The notes under the pieces were generated by a model. It was given only the letters and a program-made list of their open reading frames with translations. It was not told where the DNA came from and searched no databases. From Aneurinibacillus aneurinilyticus ATCC 12856 (GTDB taxonomy: Bacteria > Bacillota > Bacilli > Aneurinibacillales > Aneurinibacillaceae), in contig NZ_KE952847.1 of NCBI RefSeq assembly GCF_000466385.1, forward strand, positions 1-64,000: a stretch of DNA of 64,000 nt, in the 5' to 3' direction. The translations under genes and the position numbers were made by a program. Each line of letters begins with the position of its first letter. Position 1 is the first letter of the stretch. Shown in pieces: positions 24,779-34,095 of the stretch.

Positions 24779-26716
24779 CTAAACGGTTTTTGTGTACTCT
24801 ATAACTACATAGCCTGTATATGCAGTTCTATCATTGCCTGGTTCGACTACAATGTCGGTCATATTCACGAAGAGTCCGATTTGAGATGCAAAGTTGTTGT
24901 AACGAGCAAGGGGCAGTGGCAAGAAAACACTCCCATTCGTGACAAAACCGGTTAAACTGACAACAGTGCTGAGGTTTGCTATACCATGAGGTACATGTTT
25001 TGGTGTTGTATCCGTAAGCGAACCGAGATTTATCTCTTTACGATAAATCGTCTTGCCATCTATCCATAGCCGCCCTGTGTTTTGTTCTGTAGTTGAGTAG
25101 TCGCTAAAGGAAGAAGCCAGTTTAGTGGCTGTAATTGTACGGTCTGCAATTTTCAAGCCAGTGACTGCTCCATTGGCAATCCTTGCAGTAGTTACAGGTT
25201 CGTTATTGATATTAAGCCAGTTTGCTTGACCAGAAGGGTTGTTAAATACGAAAACAGAAATCACATAAAATGTCATGGTATTACGAGAAATAAAGAAACC
25301 CATTGCCCGCTGATAGCCATTCCCCGTGTTATCCCCGTTATGCTTTACCAAAAAGACATGACCGTCATCACTTGGCTGGTCACTAAACTTATTGCCACTC
25401 CATGAGGTGAAATAAAAGGCATCCCCAGAGTTCATATGATACAACGCATATTGTCCAATGGATATAGTACCTCCACCCACATTAATTTCGAGTGCTGGTA
25501 GTTTACCATACAGATTATTGATAGTAGATGCTACGCTGTCTCCTTGAATCTCTGAATCTACCTCAGTCAAGTCACCTAAGGTTTCCTCCACAATTCCCAA
25601 CGTTTCCTCCACGGTCCCTATAGCCTGTGCAATTTCGGATATGCCCATTGGAGCCAATATCGCTGTTTTAACCTCGCTTAAGTCAGAGCGGATTTTTTGT
25701 GCTATCGTTAACTCCGCTTTTCCAAACACTACACTGATGCTCTGACCGTCTGCGTCATAGGTTTCCTCGACTTCGGTGATACGTGTCGTCATGGATACAC
25801 CCCACGCTTTGGAAATAACTTTGACGGTCTGCCCAAGATCGAAGTCTATCTTATATGTTAAATTGCCGTGTGGATTGACTGATGTATCAAATGAATAGCG
25901 TATTGCCTGCTCACTAAGCTTACTTTGACCTCGAAAGATTAGTGTATCAATGTAATCCGAACCAAAGTCTTCCGCCCGCAAATCCTTAGCATCCACAAAA
26001 ATCTCATGTCTTGTCTCACCTGAGCCACTTGTAATGGCAACAAAGGTACGCTCTGTACCTTCTCCTTCGCCAGCAACAAGGGCAGTGTTGGCATAATCTC
26101 CAGCACTTATTGTATAAATCTGTTCCGTGAGGTTCTCATATTCCTTAGAAAATACAGCTTGTGATTCCGTTCCCATATATAACGCTACGGTAAAAACCCC
26201 TGTAGTAGGAGTGAACACAGTCTTAATGCCAACATCCGATGCAACACATAGTTCCGTCACAGCATCCATCAAATTTCGATACGATACCTGTGTGCTGATA
26301 GGAACATTAAAGTTTGGAGCAGAAAAGGATATGTTCGCAATCTTCCTTGCTACATCAGAAGGATTGATAAGATTATTATTTAAAAGTTGCTCAACACAAG
26401 TAGAAATATCACCAGACAATTTCTCCGTTTGCCAAACAATGCGGCGGGAGAGGAAGGAAGTTGCAAACCGACCACTTGCAGTAATAATTTCATGCTCGGT
26501 TTGAAAAAGTTCCAGATGTTCGATGATCCCGACTTCCTCATCATCATTTTTCCAGATGATATTCCCTTCCTTTAATAGTTCTGTATTTTCCAAAGTTGCA
26601 ATCGCTTTTAACTCAAATGAGCCACACTGGGAATAGCGTCTCGTCCAGCGTAAGTACTCGAAGGACTCCACAATGCCCACAAGATCTCGGTTTGAATTGT
26701 AGATATACAGTTCCAT
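24779..26716 (-). CDS. ReqiPepy6 Gp37-like baseplate/tail-associated protein
   Basis: A protein of 645 residues. The N-terminus MELYIYNSNRDLVGIVESFE, then LRWTRRYSQCGSFELKA, is the signature of Gp37-like proteins that form the tail-tip hub. The first 360 residues are the conserved hub. The following coiled-coil stretch (IGTVEETLGIVEETLGDLTE) is followed by a beta-rich tail about 240 residues long that resembles receptor-binding domains. ATG 26716 lies in GGGGTGTGAAAATG and overlaps the Dit-like gene by a few bases. Confidence 0.85.
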   Translation of the reverse strand: MELYIYNSNRDLVGIVESFEYLRWTRRYSQCGSFELKAIATLENTELLKEGNIIWKNDDEEVGIIEHLELFQTEHEIITASGRFATSFLSRRIVWQTEKLSGDISTCVEQLLNNNLINPSDVARKIANISFSAPNFNVPISTQVSYRNLMDAVTELCVASDVGIKTVFTPTTGVFTVALYMGTESQAVFSKEYENLTEQIYTISAGDYANTALVAGEGEGTERTFVAITSGSGETRHEIFVDAKDLRAEDFGSDYIDTLIFRGQSKLSEQAIRYSFDTSVNPHGNLTYKIDFDLGQTVKVISKAWGVSMTTRITEVEETYDADGQSISVVFGKAELTIAQKIRSDLSEVKTAILAPMGISEIAQAIGTVEETLGIVEETLGDLTEVDSEIQGDSVASTINNLYGKLPALEINVGGGTISIGQYALYHMNSGDAFYFTSWSGNKFSDQPSDDGHVFLVKHNGDNTGNGYQRAMGFFISRNTMTFYVISVFVFNNPSGQANWLNINNEPVTTARIANGAVTGLKIADRTITATKLASSFSDYSTTEQNTGRLWIDGKTIYRKEINLGSLTDTTPKHVPHGIANLSTVVSLTGFVTNGSVFLPLPLARYNNFASQIGLFVNMTDIVVEPGNDRTAYTGYVVIEYTKTV

Positions 26717-26718
26717 TT

Positions 26719-27570
26719 TCACACCCCCAGAAACTGCGGACGAAAGTAAATACTAACCTCTAGCAGTTCCATATTGACTGAAGCATCGTATCGTAGTGTA
26801 TTAAGACCTGCCGCGAGTTGAAAGAACACCGAATTGGTATCCAACAGTGAAAAAGCATTTGTAATCGTTGACCCATTAATCTGGACCACACGCTTACCAG
26901 CGAAGTGGGTGTATACGCGAAGTTCATCCCCAGCGCTCATTGTAGTGAGAAGTCGGATATATTCTCCCGTGTCTATGTTTAATAGTTCAGGGTTCGACAC
27001 AGTACCTAAGGCTCGGAATACAATCTCACATCCACAAGATACATCCCCGATATTTTCCACTGTAATGATTTGGCTAGGTTGACGCATTCCGAACTCCATC
27101 CCACTCATAGGAATTTCCAATTCAAACTCAAATAGCGGTATCCATGATGCCAGTTCCTCTCGCACCTCATTTAATGTCTCGAAGAAAGGGGATGGGCAGA
27201 GTAGACTGACAAAGAAGTTTGGTATTCGTTGCCGATTAGAAACACTAAAACCCGCCTCCTCCACCACGCAGGATATCTGTCGGTCACGGTATTGAAGGGT
27301 CCCTAGTAGCTTTGGGCTGAATATTTGAAGGAATCGTTGTCTCCTTTTAAAGGCTTCATCGGGAGTATCAGCAACAACCGTACCTTCAATCGTTATGTTT
27401 CGCATATCTAGTGTGGAGGAAATATAAAAAGCGCCATCCTGATCCGGCGCCTTGAAAGTGTTGACGGTTTGACGAATATTTCCAGTACCGTCTACCTTCG
27501 TAAGAAAGTACGGTCGGCTTTGCTTAAGCGTAATACTCTCTCCATCTCTATTGGTGTATGTTAGCTCCAT
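26719..27570 (-). CDS. Distal tail protein (Dit-like)
   Basis: The 283-residue product shows the phage tail family pattern: MELTYTNRDGESITLKQ, TFKAPDQDGAFYISSTLD, ITIEGTVVADTPDEAFKRR, LLGTLQYRDRQISCVVE and FFVSLLCPSPFFE. Dit proteins form the hexameric ring that joins the tail tube to the baseplate hub. The ATG at 27570 follows AAAGGAGGTACGGAA and is preferred over an upstream in-frame start. It lies between the tape measure and Gp37-like genes, the usual order. Confidence 0.9.
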   Translation of the reverse strand: MELTYTNRDGESITLKQSRPYFLTKVDGTGNIRQTVNTFKAPDQDGAFYISSTLDMRNITIEGTVVADTPDEAFKRRQRFLQIFSPKLLGTLQYRDRQISCVVEEAGFSVSNRQRIPNFFVSLLCPSPFFETLNEVREELASWIPLFEFELEIPMSGMEFGMRQPSQIITVENIGDVSCGCEIVFRALGTVSNPELLNIDTGEYIRLLTTMSAGDELRVYTHFAGKRVVQINGSTITNAFSLLDTNSVFFQLAAGLNTLRYDASVNMELLEVSIYFRPQFLGV

Positions 27571-27583
27571 TTCCGTACCTCCT

Positions 27584-30004
27584 TTACAATTCAAGTGCCA
27601 GTTTACGGGATAGGTTCTTAAACTCCCGTGCTAATTCTTTTTCTGATAGAGCTTTAGGTGTCACAACTGAAATATTTTGAGTGATACTTGAACCCGTGGC
27701 ATTACCTTGTCCAGATACACCTCTGTAATTAAAATCAAAGCTGGTTGGTACTGCATTTTGCATATCCCTTGAAACTGCTGTCATTGCATCCTCAAAACCT
27801 ACACCGATACCTTCACCCATGTTGTGGCCAATTCCAGCAAATAGAGTTGAAGGGGAGCGGATACCGAAAAAGTCTTTTATCCTCGATACAACATTTCCGA
27901 AAAACCCGGATATTTTACCCCATAACCATGCACCTGCGTCTGATATACCCTTCCACAACCCTTTAATCAAATTGCCGCCCACTTGTGCCATTTGACCGAT
28001 ATAGCCAGTAAAGGCCCTAACCAGTCCAGAGATAATCTGCGGTACGGCTTTTACGATCTCCACGATTATCCTTGGCAGATTTGCAATCAGTGCCACAAAC
28101 AGTTGTACACCCGCTAAGATAATCTTATCGATGTTACCAATAATGGCATTGACCAGCGAGCTAACAATCTTGGGAATAGCACCTACAACAGTAGTAATAA
28201 TCTGTGGCAATGCCTGTATGAGTGATATTAGAAGCCGGATACCTGCATCAATAATCAAAGGAATCGACCCAATAACAGCACTGATGATACTATCGATAAT
28301 TTGCGGAATTGCTTCCACAACTGCTGTAATAATGGTAGGCAAAGCTGTGACCAGTGAGGTCAATAATTGAATACCCGCATCAATAATCTGTGGAATAGAT
28401 GCAATGATAAAATCCACTATTGCTTTGATGATGACCGGTAAGGCAGAAGTAAGCTGAGGTATTGCCTCTACCAATCCCTGTGCTAACCCTATAATCAACT
28501 GCAAAGCGGCATCCAAAATGAGTGGTAGGTTATCCATCAATCCTTGGACAATCTGCATAACTGCAGAAACTGCCGCAGGGATGAGTTGTGGTAACGCTAT
28601 GCCGATTCCCTCCACAAGTGCTGTTACTAATTCAATTGCTGCATTTATTAGCAGTGGAAGGTTATCAATTAATGCACCGACAATCGTCATTAGAGCACTT
28701 ACCGTCGCTGGAATAAGTTCGGGTAAAAGGCTCAAAATTGTTTCCAGTACTTGCGCGAATATATTTGTAACCAATTCAAGAAGCATTGGTAGCAAGTCTG
28801 CAACCGCCGCTAATATTGCGCCTGTCGCTGTTGGCAAGGCGGCTACGATATTTTCTAAAACCGGTACAATATTAGTGACAACCGCCTCGAAAGCATCAAC
28901 AAGATTCTCAGTCAGATTCGTCATATCAGCATTGGCATTACCGAGTCCAGCTGTAAATGAACCAAGTGCGGCCTGTAGTAACCCAATAGAACCGGAGATT
29001 GTCTCGGTTGATTCTTTTGCAAAGTTACCTGCATACTGCTCTGTGTTCTCAAAGAACATTTGCATTGCTACTTCGGCTTTTTCCGCTTGTGTTGCAGTAT
29101 TCCAAGTGAAATCCAGACCCTTTGCGAGAGCATAGGCTTCGATGTTTGTAGCGTTCATCGCAACACCTAAGTTATCCATCATATCAAAGTTACCCTTTGC
29201 CGCCCCAGTGACTGCCTCCAATGCCGAGGACATATCAATACCCATAACAGATGCCATGTCTGCCGCACGTTGCATGGCCTTTTCAGTTAGCTCAAGACTT
29301 CTCTGTTGCTGTATACCAGAACCTTGGAATAACGCGCCCATTTTGTTGGCAGTTGCAAGGTACTCACTTTGGGAAACACCAAGATTTTTATAAGCTTCCT
29401 CACCCGTTTTCTGAATCGATGCAGCGTATGCACCAAAAACCGCTTCTGAGCCGCCCAGGTTTTGTTCCAGCTCTCCAAACTGCGTGACTACTTCTTTACC
29501 TAACTTAATAGCAGCGGCTCCGGCTGCAACTGCAACCGCACCCATCGCCACACTAATTCCCTTGAGTACACCGCCAAGCTTTTCAAACCTGCCACCAGCA
29601 TCCTCTGCACTTTTACCTGAATCCTCTAACTCTTCACCGAGATTATCCGCTTCAATTGTAGACTCCTCAAGTTCACGTTCCATAAGGTTCAGTTCTGCCT
29701 GAGCCCTATTTAATTGGATCTGCCAGTTTTGGGTACGACGGTCATTTTCACCGAAAGAGGAGGAGGCATTATCAAGGGCAGCCTTAAGGGTAGAAATCTT
29801 TTCTTTCTGTGCGTCAATTTCTTTATTTAAAACGGCATTTCGAGCCGTGATCGATTGAATGGATTTATCGTTTTTATCAAATTGACTGGTTACAAGGGCC
29901 ATTTCACTACCTAGTACCTTAAATGATTGATTGATTTCGGAGAGTGCCTTCTTAAATTCTCGCTCACCCTCGACACCTATTTTTAATCCAAAATTATCCG
30001 CCAT
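27584..30004 (-). CDS. Tail tape measure protein
   Basis: The 806-residue product starts with a coiled coil (FKKALSEINQSFKVLGSEMA). It carries a TMP-type core (about 190-340: FGAYAASIQKTGEEAYKNLG, ANKMGALFQGSG, AAKGNFDMMDNLGVAMNATN) and then a long hydrophobic stretch (about 370-690) made of roughly 38-residue repeats such as LPLLINAAIELVTALVEG and IPLIIDAGIRLLISLIQALP. The repeats probably form membrane-active helices and set the tail length. GGAGGAGGTGAAGGG precedes the ATG. It directly follows the gpG/gpGT gene, as usual. Confidence 0.93.
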   Translation of the reverse strand: MADNFGLKIGVEGEREFKKALSEINQSFKVLGSEMALVTSQFDKNDKSIQSITARNAVLNKEIDAQKEKISTLKAALDNASSSFGENDRRTQNWQIQLNRAQAELNLMERELEESTIEADNLGEELEDSGKSAEDAGGRFEKLGGVLKGISVAMGAVAVAAGAAAIKLGKEVVTQFGELEQNLGGSEAVFGAYAASIQKTGEEAYKNLGVSQSEYLATANKMGALFQGSGIQQQRSLELTEKAMQRAADMASVMGIDMSSALEAVTGAAKGNFDMMDNLGVAMNATNIEAYALAKGLDFTWNTATQAEKAEVAMQMFFENTEQYAGNFAKESTETISGSIGLLQAALGSFTAGLGNANADMTNLTENLVDAFEAVVTNIVPVLENIVAALPTATGAILAAVADLLPMLLELVTNIFAQVLETILSLLPELIPATVSALMTIVGALIDNLPLLINAAIELVTALVEGIGIALPQLIPAAVSAVMQIVQGLMDNLPLILDAALQLIIGLAQGLVEAIPQLTSALPVIIKAIVDFIIASIPQIIDAGIQLLTSLVTALPTIITAVVEAIPQIIDSIISAVIGSIPLIIDAGIRLLISLIQALPQIITTVVGAIPKIVSSLVNAIIGNIDKIILAGVQLFVALIANLPRIIVEIVKAVPQIISGLVRAFTGYIGQMAQVGGNLIKGLWKGISDAGAWLWGKISGFFGNVVSRIKDFFGIRSPSTLFAGIGHNMGEGIGVGFEDAMTAVSRDMQNAVPTSFDFNYRGVSGQGNATGSSITQNISVVTPKALSEKELAREFKNLSRKLALEL

Positions 30005-30018
30005 CCCTTCACCTCCTC

Positions 30019-30593
30019 CTATATGCCTAGTGGGATAATATCGTCAATGGTCTGAGTTTTCTTTGGCTTTTCAATGCCATGCCACTGCTTATGGCAAGCC
30101 CATAAATCAAAAAACAGTCCAATTGGCAGAAGCCAGAATTCCTCTGCCTCCATGCCCATCTGGACTGTTCCATAATAAAGAAGCCGGGTAAAGACCTCAG
30201 CGTCCGTTACCCGACTTCCACGTTTTTTGGAGTTTCCTCCTCACTTTCCACATTTCTCTTTGTACCTTTGAACATTGCCTCGGTAATTGCAGTTTTATAT
30301 GCCGCTAAGTCAAGCGGTGAAGTAAGAAGCTCCACTTCTTCCTCTGTAAGCAATTCTTCTGGTGCGTTCTTATTCTTAAGATTACGAATCAAAATGGACT
30401 GGTTTGCAAGCAATGTAATTAGCCAAACAATCTCGTCCAGTGCCATCTCGAAGTTTTCTGATTTCATCAGTTTTTCTCCAAGGTTTTCAAGACCACCGTA
30501 ACGACCGGCAATGGCCTTTGTTGCACGTGTAGTTAAAACCAGTTCATACTCTTTGTCACGTATGTTGATTGAGGCACTTCTATCATTATCCAT
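30019..30593 (-). CDS. Tail assembly chaperone gpGT, made by -1 frameshift
   Basis: The gpG frame reads into A AAA AAC at 30228-30222 (minus strand). A -1 slip there continues into a frame that begins RGSRVTDAEVFTRLLYYGTV, then MGMEAEEFWLLPIGLFFDLW, and stops at 30019. This second part is a typical gpT domain, occupies the space between gpG and the tape measure gene, and has no start codon of its own. In lambda-like tails the gpGT fusion binds the tape measure and tail tube proteins during assembly. Confidence 0.85.
30207..30593 (-). CDS. Tail assembly chaperone gpG
   Basis: The 128-residue product (ASINIRDKEYELVLTTRATK, LENLGEKL, LDEIVWLITLLANQS) matches small tail chaperones encoded between the major tail protein and the tape measure gene. 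Without frameshifting, translation stops at 30207. The acidic C-terminus (ESEEETPKNVEVG) contains the slippery site. ATG 30593 follows GGAGGGGAAATC. Confidence 0.85.
   Translation of the reverse strand: MDNDRSASINIRDKEYELVLTTRATKAIAGRYGGLENLGEKLMKSENFEMALDEIVWLITLLANQSILIRNLKNKNAPEELLTEEEVELLTSPLDLAAYKTAITEAMFKGTKRNVESEEETPKNVEVG
30222..30228 (-). promoter_or_regulatory. Programmed -1 ribosomal frameshift site
   Basis: The minus strand reads A AAA AAC in the gpG frame, the canonical X XXY YYZ slippery heptamer. Slipping one base back opens the gpT frame directly after it. Lys-Asn codons in the P and A sites can re-pair as Lys-Lys. Confidence 0.8.
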
Positions 30594-30604
30594 GATTTCC
30601 CCTC

Positions 30605-31195
30605 CTATGGTTCAGGTGTATATACAGGTTCATAGACTTCAGTGAACCAGCCTGTTATGGTGGTCGATGAAACACCAGGATCACCTTCTGTAACTTCCGC
30701 TTTCCATGGGTGCTTGCCCAATCCATCCAGCTTATTCCTACGCATAACGGTTCCTTCGATGGTGGGTGTAGAAAAGGTAATGGAATCAGCCTTTGTCTGT
30801 AAGTTGGTAGCTGGTAGTCCAAACTTAACGCGATACAGCCAAAAATAGCGGTATGTTCCATTAGCCCTTTGTGCACGAAACCCTACTGCAACTGGTGTAC
30901 CCACATTTTCACTGGCTGAGATTAATACTCCGTTGTCATCTGTAGAAGCACCAGTTAAATCCGCTGCAACTGTCGGACCAATGTCGTCAACACCGAGAGT
31001 GAGAGTACCACTGTTAAAGTCTTTCACAACCTCAGCCGCACCATCGTCAGCATACAGAATTGCTTCCACCAGTTCTACCGAAAGTTCAGCAGTGATGGCT
31101 TTTGCCAGCACAGAAGGTTGGGCATAAGTTTCCTCACCGTTAGCGTCCTCGGTTATTTTTGAATAGTACAGTCTATCAAGACCAATCGTTGCCAT
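30605..31195 (-). CDS. Major tail protein (phi13-like family)
   Basis: The 196-residue product opens ATIGLDRLYYSKITED and continues with ELSVELVEAILYADDGAAEV, GVDDIGPTVAADLTGAS, GFRAQRANGTYRYFWLYRVK and SITFSTPTIEGTVMRR, all typical of the phi13 family of tail tube proteins. It polymerises around the tape measure protein to form the long non-contractile tail. ATG 31195 follows AGGATTAACAC. Confidence 0.92.
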   Translation of the reverse strand: MATIGLDRLYYSKITEDANGEETYAQPSVLAKAITAELSVELVEAILYADDGAAEVVKDFNSGTLTLGVDDIGPTVAADLTGASTDDNGVLISASENVGTPVAVGFRAQRANGTYRYFWLYRVKFGLPATNLQTKADSITFSTPTIEGTVMRRNKLDGLGKHPWKAEVTEGDPGVSSTTITGWFTEVYEPVYTPEP

Positions 31196-31198
31196 GTG

Positions 31199-31540
31199 TT
31201 AATCCTCCAATCTATAGTTTTTCGCCACATCGATGGCGTAATGATGATATCCAGTATCATCCTCGTGACCGATATATCTTCGTTCGGTCACAGTAAAATC
31301 TGCATTTATTAAAGCCGTTGTGAGCTGTCTTTTCCGCTCTAGGTAGTTATTTTTTGAGAACAGTGATATCCTCGCTTCCTGCACATCAAAGCCTGGACGG
31401 TTATCCGCATGAACTTCAAAAATATCCGAAAGAGGGAGAATCACGACATACTCATCTGGTGCCAAACCTGAAAAAACCCCGGTTTCCACGGGGAGCGGTA
31501 TAGCGGTCACAAGTGTATTCAATTCCTCTAAGATATTCAT
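31199..31540 (-). CDS. Tail completion/terminator-like protein
   Basis: The 113-residue product (MNILEELNTLVTAIPLPVET, GLAPDEYVVILPLSDIFEVH, ARISLFSKNNYLERKRQ, GYHHYAIDVAKNYRLED) lies where HK97-type phages encode their tail terminator. It has the beta-rich look of that fold, although the family is poorly conserved. ATG 31540 overlaps the end of the gp10-like gene by four bases. Assignment rests mostly on position. Confidence 0.75.
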   Translation of the reverse strand: MNILEELNTLVTAIPLPVETGVFSGLAPDEYVVILPLSDIFEVHADNRPGFDVQEARISLFSKNNYLERKRQLTTALINADFTVTERRYIGHEDDTGYHHYAIDVAKNYRLED

Positions 31541-31968
31541 ATCTTCTCGATTTCCTCCTCCAGCTTGGCGACCATTGCATTGATGCAAGGTTTCCTAGAT
31601 GCATTCCTCGCAGGCTTTAGGAAGGGTTTTGCAGGCTGACCATGTTTGCCATATTCGATAATGCTGGCAAGTTTAGCATTGCTCTCACCATCAGAGCGCG
31701 GCTCAGCAAAGCCGACTTTTACATTGAAGTTTCCGTTTCTATCCTGTTTTGCACCAGAAAGGCCCAGTGAAGATAGCAACTCACCAGTGCTTTTGGATGG
31801 ATATTTCGTGTCCTTGCCAACCACCTTGCTCAAATTTCCCTTAACTTTATCCAGCACCACTTCACCGCCAACTTCCAAAACCTTAGGAAGAATCACATCG
31901 GTCTGGTCAGCTAATCGAGATACCTTTAAAAGGAATTCTTCTGGCATCTTTATATTCGCTTTTGCCAT
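31537..31968 (-). CDS. HK97 gp10-like head-tail joining protein
   Basis: The 143-residue product (KANIKMPEEFLLKVSRLADQ, LPKVLEVGGEVVLDKVKGNL, KYPSKSTGELLSSLGL, IIEYGKHGQPAKPFLKPA) has the HK97-gp10 pattern with its conserved E-Y-G...PF-KPA segment. Family members lie at the head-tail joint. ATG 31968 was chosen because GAGGTG lies six bases upstream; ATG 31974 and GTG 31977 are also in frame. Confidence 0.9.
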   Translation of the reverse strand: MAKANIKMPEEFLLKVSRLADQTDVILPKVLEVGGEVVLDKVKGNLSKVVGKDTKYPSKSTGELLSSLGLSGAKQDRNGNFNVKVGFAEPRSDGESNAKLASIIEYGKHGQPAKPFLKPARNASRKPCINAMVAKLEEEIEKI

Positions 31969-31973
31969 ATCCA

Positions 31974-32294
31974 TCACCTCACAGTTGGTTCTAGCTTTTC
32001 GGCTAAAACCTCGACATACATCCCTCGGTTTCTTACATCTTCAACACTTAAAATTTGATATCTGCCATCATCGCAGACGATAACCATTTCATTGGTCACC
32101 TTAAGTCCGAAGATTTTTCTAAACCTGAATAGGGAAGTTGCAGATGAAAATGATGCCATATTCGTCCATCGCTCACTGCCATGCCGATCTTCCTTGTAAG
32201 CAAGTACACTTGCGAGTATGTTGTCATCTTTTGTGGCGAAGCCTTCCTTATCCTTTGTGGGTATCGTGCAAATGATATCGATGAAGGTGTTCAT
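31974..32294 (-). CDS. Phage head closure protein
   Basis: The product of 106 residues (from MNTFIDIICTIPTKDKEGFA) contains LASVLAYKEDRHGSERWTN, SLFRFRKIFGLKVTNEMV and QILSVEDVRNRGMYVEVLAE, matching SPP1 gp16-like head closure/adaptor proteins. Translation could also begin upstream at 32318 or 32333, which would overlap the connector gene further. It plugs the portal after DNA packaging and presents the site for tail attachment. Confidence 0.8.
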   Translation of the reverse strand: MNTFIDIICTIPTKDKEGFATKDDNILASVLAYKEDRHGSERWTNMASFSSATSLFRFRKIFGLKVTNEMVIVCDDGRYQILSVEDVRNRGMYVEVLAEKLEPTVR

Positions 32295-32310
32295 CTTCCC
32301 AAAGCTCACA

Positions 32311-32631
32311 CTAAACACCCCACTCTCGATCAAGTCGTAAAAGCAAGTTCACTGTATTCCATACTTGTTGTCCCGCCTGTACGCTATCAGCAAAGAAACC
32401 TGCCGTCGAGCCATCTCTACTTTCATAGAAATGACTCGACAACATGATCACTGCTTGTTCTGTTGTTGGAGGCATAGCATGTGTTTCATAATAGTTTTCA
32501 GGAACGTGCTGATAGCTCTGTGCATAGGAGACTGCAGCAGTGATAAATCCAATAAGGAGGGCATCATCCTGATCATGTGCTAAAATTAAGTTCGCTTTAA
32601 CTTTAGGCAAGAGATTATCTGCCACTGCCAT
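32311..32631 (-). CDS. Head-tail connector protein (gp6-like)
   Basis: The 106-residue helical product (LPKVKANLILAHDQDDALLI, GFITAAVSYAQSYQHVPENY, EQAVIMLSSHFYESRDGSTA) has the standard pattern of HK97 gp6/SPP1 gp15 connectors, which form a ring under the portal. AAAGGAGGTTGGTGGT precedes ATG 32631. The order portal-protease-capsid-(fibre)-connector-closure is conserved. Confidence 0.9.
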   Translation of the reverse strand: MAVADNLLPKVKANLILAHDQDDALLIGFITAAVSYAQSYQHVPENYYETHAMPPTTEQAVIMLSSHFYESRDGSTAGFFADSVQAGQQVWNTVNLLLRLDREWGV

Positions 32632-32657
32632 ACCACCAACCTCCTTTACATTCCACC

Positions 32658-32870
32658 TTAGTCAGCCTCCATAAGCCCAGCTGCTTTTAGTTTGGCAAGC
32701 AGGGCATTGAAGTCCGTAACTAGACCAGCAACATCGGTGGCGGTGCTGTCTGCCTGGTTTTCAGCAACAGGAAGCCCCATAACCGAGGCCCCTTCTTTAA
32801 TTTCTAAAACACCTCCGATGACAGTTTTTTCTCCGCCTTGTTCGGTATAATTCTTCGTGTTATAACTCAT
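32658..32870 (-). CDS. Head fibre-like small protein
   Basis: The 70-residue product reads NTKNYTEQGGEKTVIGGVLE, then GLPVAENQADSTATDVAGLV, and ends with NALLAKLKAAGLMEAD. Proteins with this pattern are encoded just after the capsid gene in many Bacillota phages and are named head fibre or gp8.5-like proteins. They are not essential in the phages where they were studied. GGAGGTGCTTT precedes the ATG. Confidence 0.75.
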   Translation of the reverse strand: MSYNTKNYTEQGGEKTVIGGVLEIKEGASVMGLPVAENQADSTATDVAGLVTDFNALLAKLKAAGLMEAD

Positions 32871-32882
32871 AAAGCACCTCCG

Positions 32883-34076
32883 TTAGGCTTTCTGTTGGAG
32901 TACCTTAACGGCCTCCTGTAAGATAAGCTTTCCATCAACTCGCTGAGTCGCAATAAATCCTACTTGACCTGTAACAGCATAGAGTTCATTTAATCGTTTG
33001 AATACGCGTCCTTGACGGTCTGCCACCCAGTAATAACTAAAATCACCGAATACCATAGTCTTTGCACCTGCTTCAATAGTAGGTACATAGGATGAGGTGT
33101 ACAGCGGGCGGTTAAGAATCGTATCAGGTGTCCCCGCTTGGACAGAAGGTTGCCATAAGTACTGTCCGTTTCCGTCCTTTAATTTACGGATAGCTTTTAT
33201 AGTGGCGTCATTCATTACGAATACTGCCTTATTTCGATACGGTGCTTTTAAGCTGTAGAATAAATCTAATACCTCATCCAAAGTGATGGCAGTGGCACTT
33301 GCCGCAGTAACCCCAACTTGACCACCACCAGTAGCATTCAGAATTCCTGTTGGCTTTCCTGTACCGTCACCTATAAAGAAGGCTTCCTCCTCCTTGTTAC
33401 CAATGCGACGGGCGAATTCTCTTGTGATGTAGCTTTCGAGATTAAACACGGAATCATTTAGCAGTTCCTCAGAGACTTTGATCATCGTTGCTAGTTTATA
33501 AGCACCAATCGATACTTGACCGAAGCTGTCATCACTCTCTGGTATAGCTCCCTCTTCATCGATCCAACTTGCAGTGCCTTTGCTTGCAACAACAGGAATC
33601 TTGCGGTCACCAGAAGATGTAGTGATTACATTGGCCAACCTACGGAAGATATTTTCTTCCTCTAGGGCTTCTACAAGCGTACGCTCAAACTCATCTGGCA
33701 CGAGGAATCCGCCTTCGGAATCAGTGCCAATCTTTAAAGCGTTCCTTACTTCATAGCTGACATTATCACGCATCGCATTCCAGAAAGCTTTTTTGTATTC
33801 AGCACTTGCGCGACCAGTCTTTTCCTCTCCAGTTCTAGTAGGTTCGTTCGTAATTGGGTTACTGGTTGCTTTCGACAGTTCCAAGTCGATAGATGCTTGA
33901 CGTTCTAAACGCTCAATTTCCTTACCAAGAGCCACCACATCGGCTTCCATTTTTTCATAGGTTGTCGTGTCCTCAGCGGATAACAGTCCATCACCGCCAC
34001 GTTTTGAATCAAGGAATGCCTTTGCTGCGTCCCATGCTTTAGCGCGTTTCTCGCGCAATTCAAGAATTTTACTCAT
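32883..34076 (-). CDS. HK97-family major capsid protein
   Basis: A protein of 397 residues. The first 100 residues are the charged coiled-coil delta domain removed by the protease (KILELREKRAKAWDAAKAFL, EKMEADVVALGKEIERLE). The capsid core follows: GGFLVPDEFERTLVEALEEE, FRRLANVITTSSGDRKIPVV, LATMIKVSEELLNDSVFNLE, RIGNKEEEAFFIGDGTGKPT, GDFSYYWVADRQGRVFKRLN. ATG 34076 follows GAGGAGGAAATAAC. It builds the icosahedral shell. Confidence 0.96.
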   Translation of the reverse strand: MSKILELREKRAKAWDAAKAFLDSKRGGDGLLSAEDTTTYEKMEADVVALGKEIERLERQASIDLELSKATSNPITNEPTRTGEEKTGRASAEYKKAFWNAMRDNVSYEVRNALKIGTDSEGGFLVPDEFERTLVEALEEENIFRRLANVITTSSGDRKIPVVASKGTASWIDEEGAIPESDDSFGQVSIGAYKLATMIKVSEELLNDSVFNLESYITREFARRIGNKEEEAFFIGDGTGKPTGILNATGGGQVGVTAASATAITLDEVLDLFYSLKAPYRNKAVFVMNDATIKAIRKLKDGNGQYLWQPSVQAGTPDTILNRPLYTSSYVPTIEAGAKTMVFGDFSYYWVADRQGRVFKRLNELYAVTGQVGFIATQRVDGKLILQEAVKVLQQKA

Positions 34077-34095
34077 TGTTATTTCCTCCTCTAAA

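Noticed and set aside
24258-27584. Diversity-generating retroelement in the tail region
   Set aside because: There is no reverse transcriptase gene and no template/variable repeat pair near the receptor-binding genes.
28518-29702. Long plus-strand frames opposite the tape measure gene
   Set aside because: They are Ser/Ala-rich mirror frames of the hydrophobic repeats, without ribosome sites or known families.
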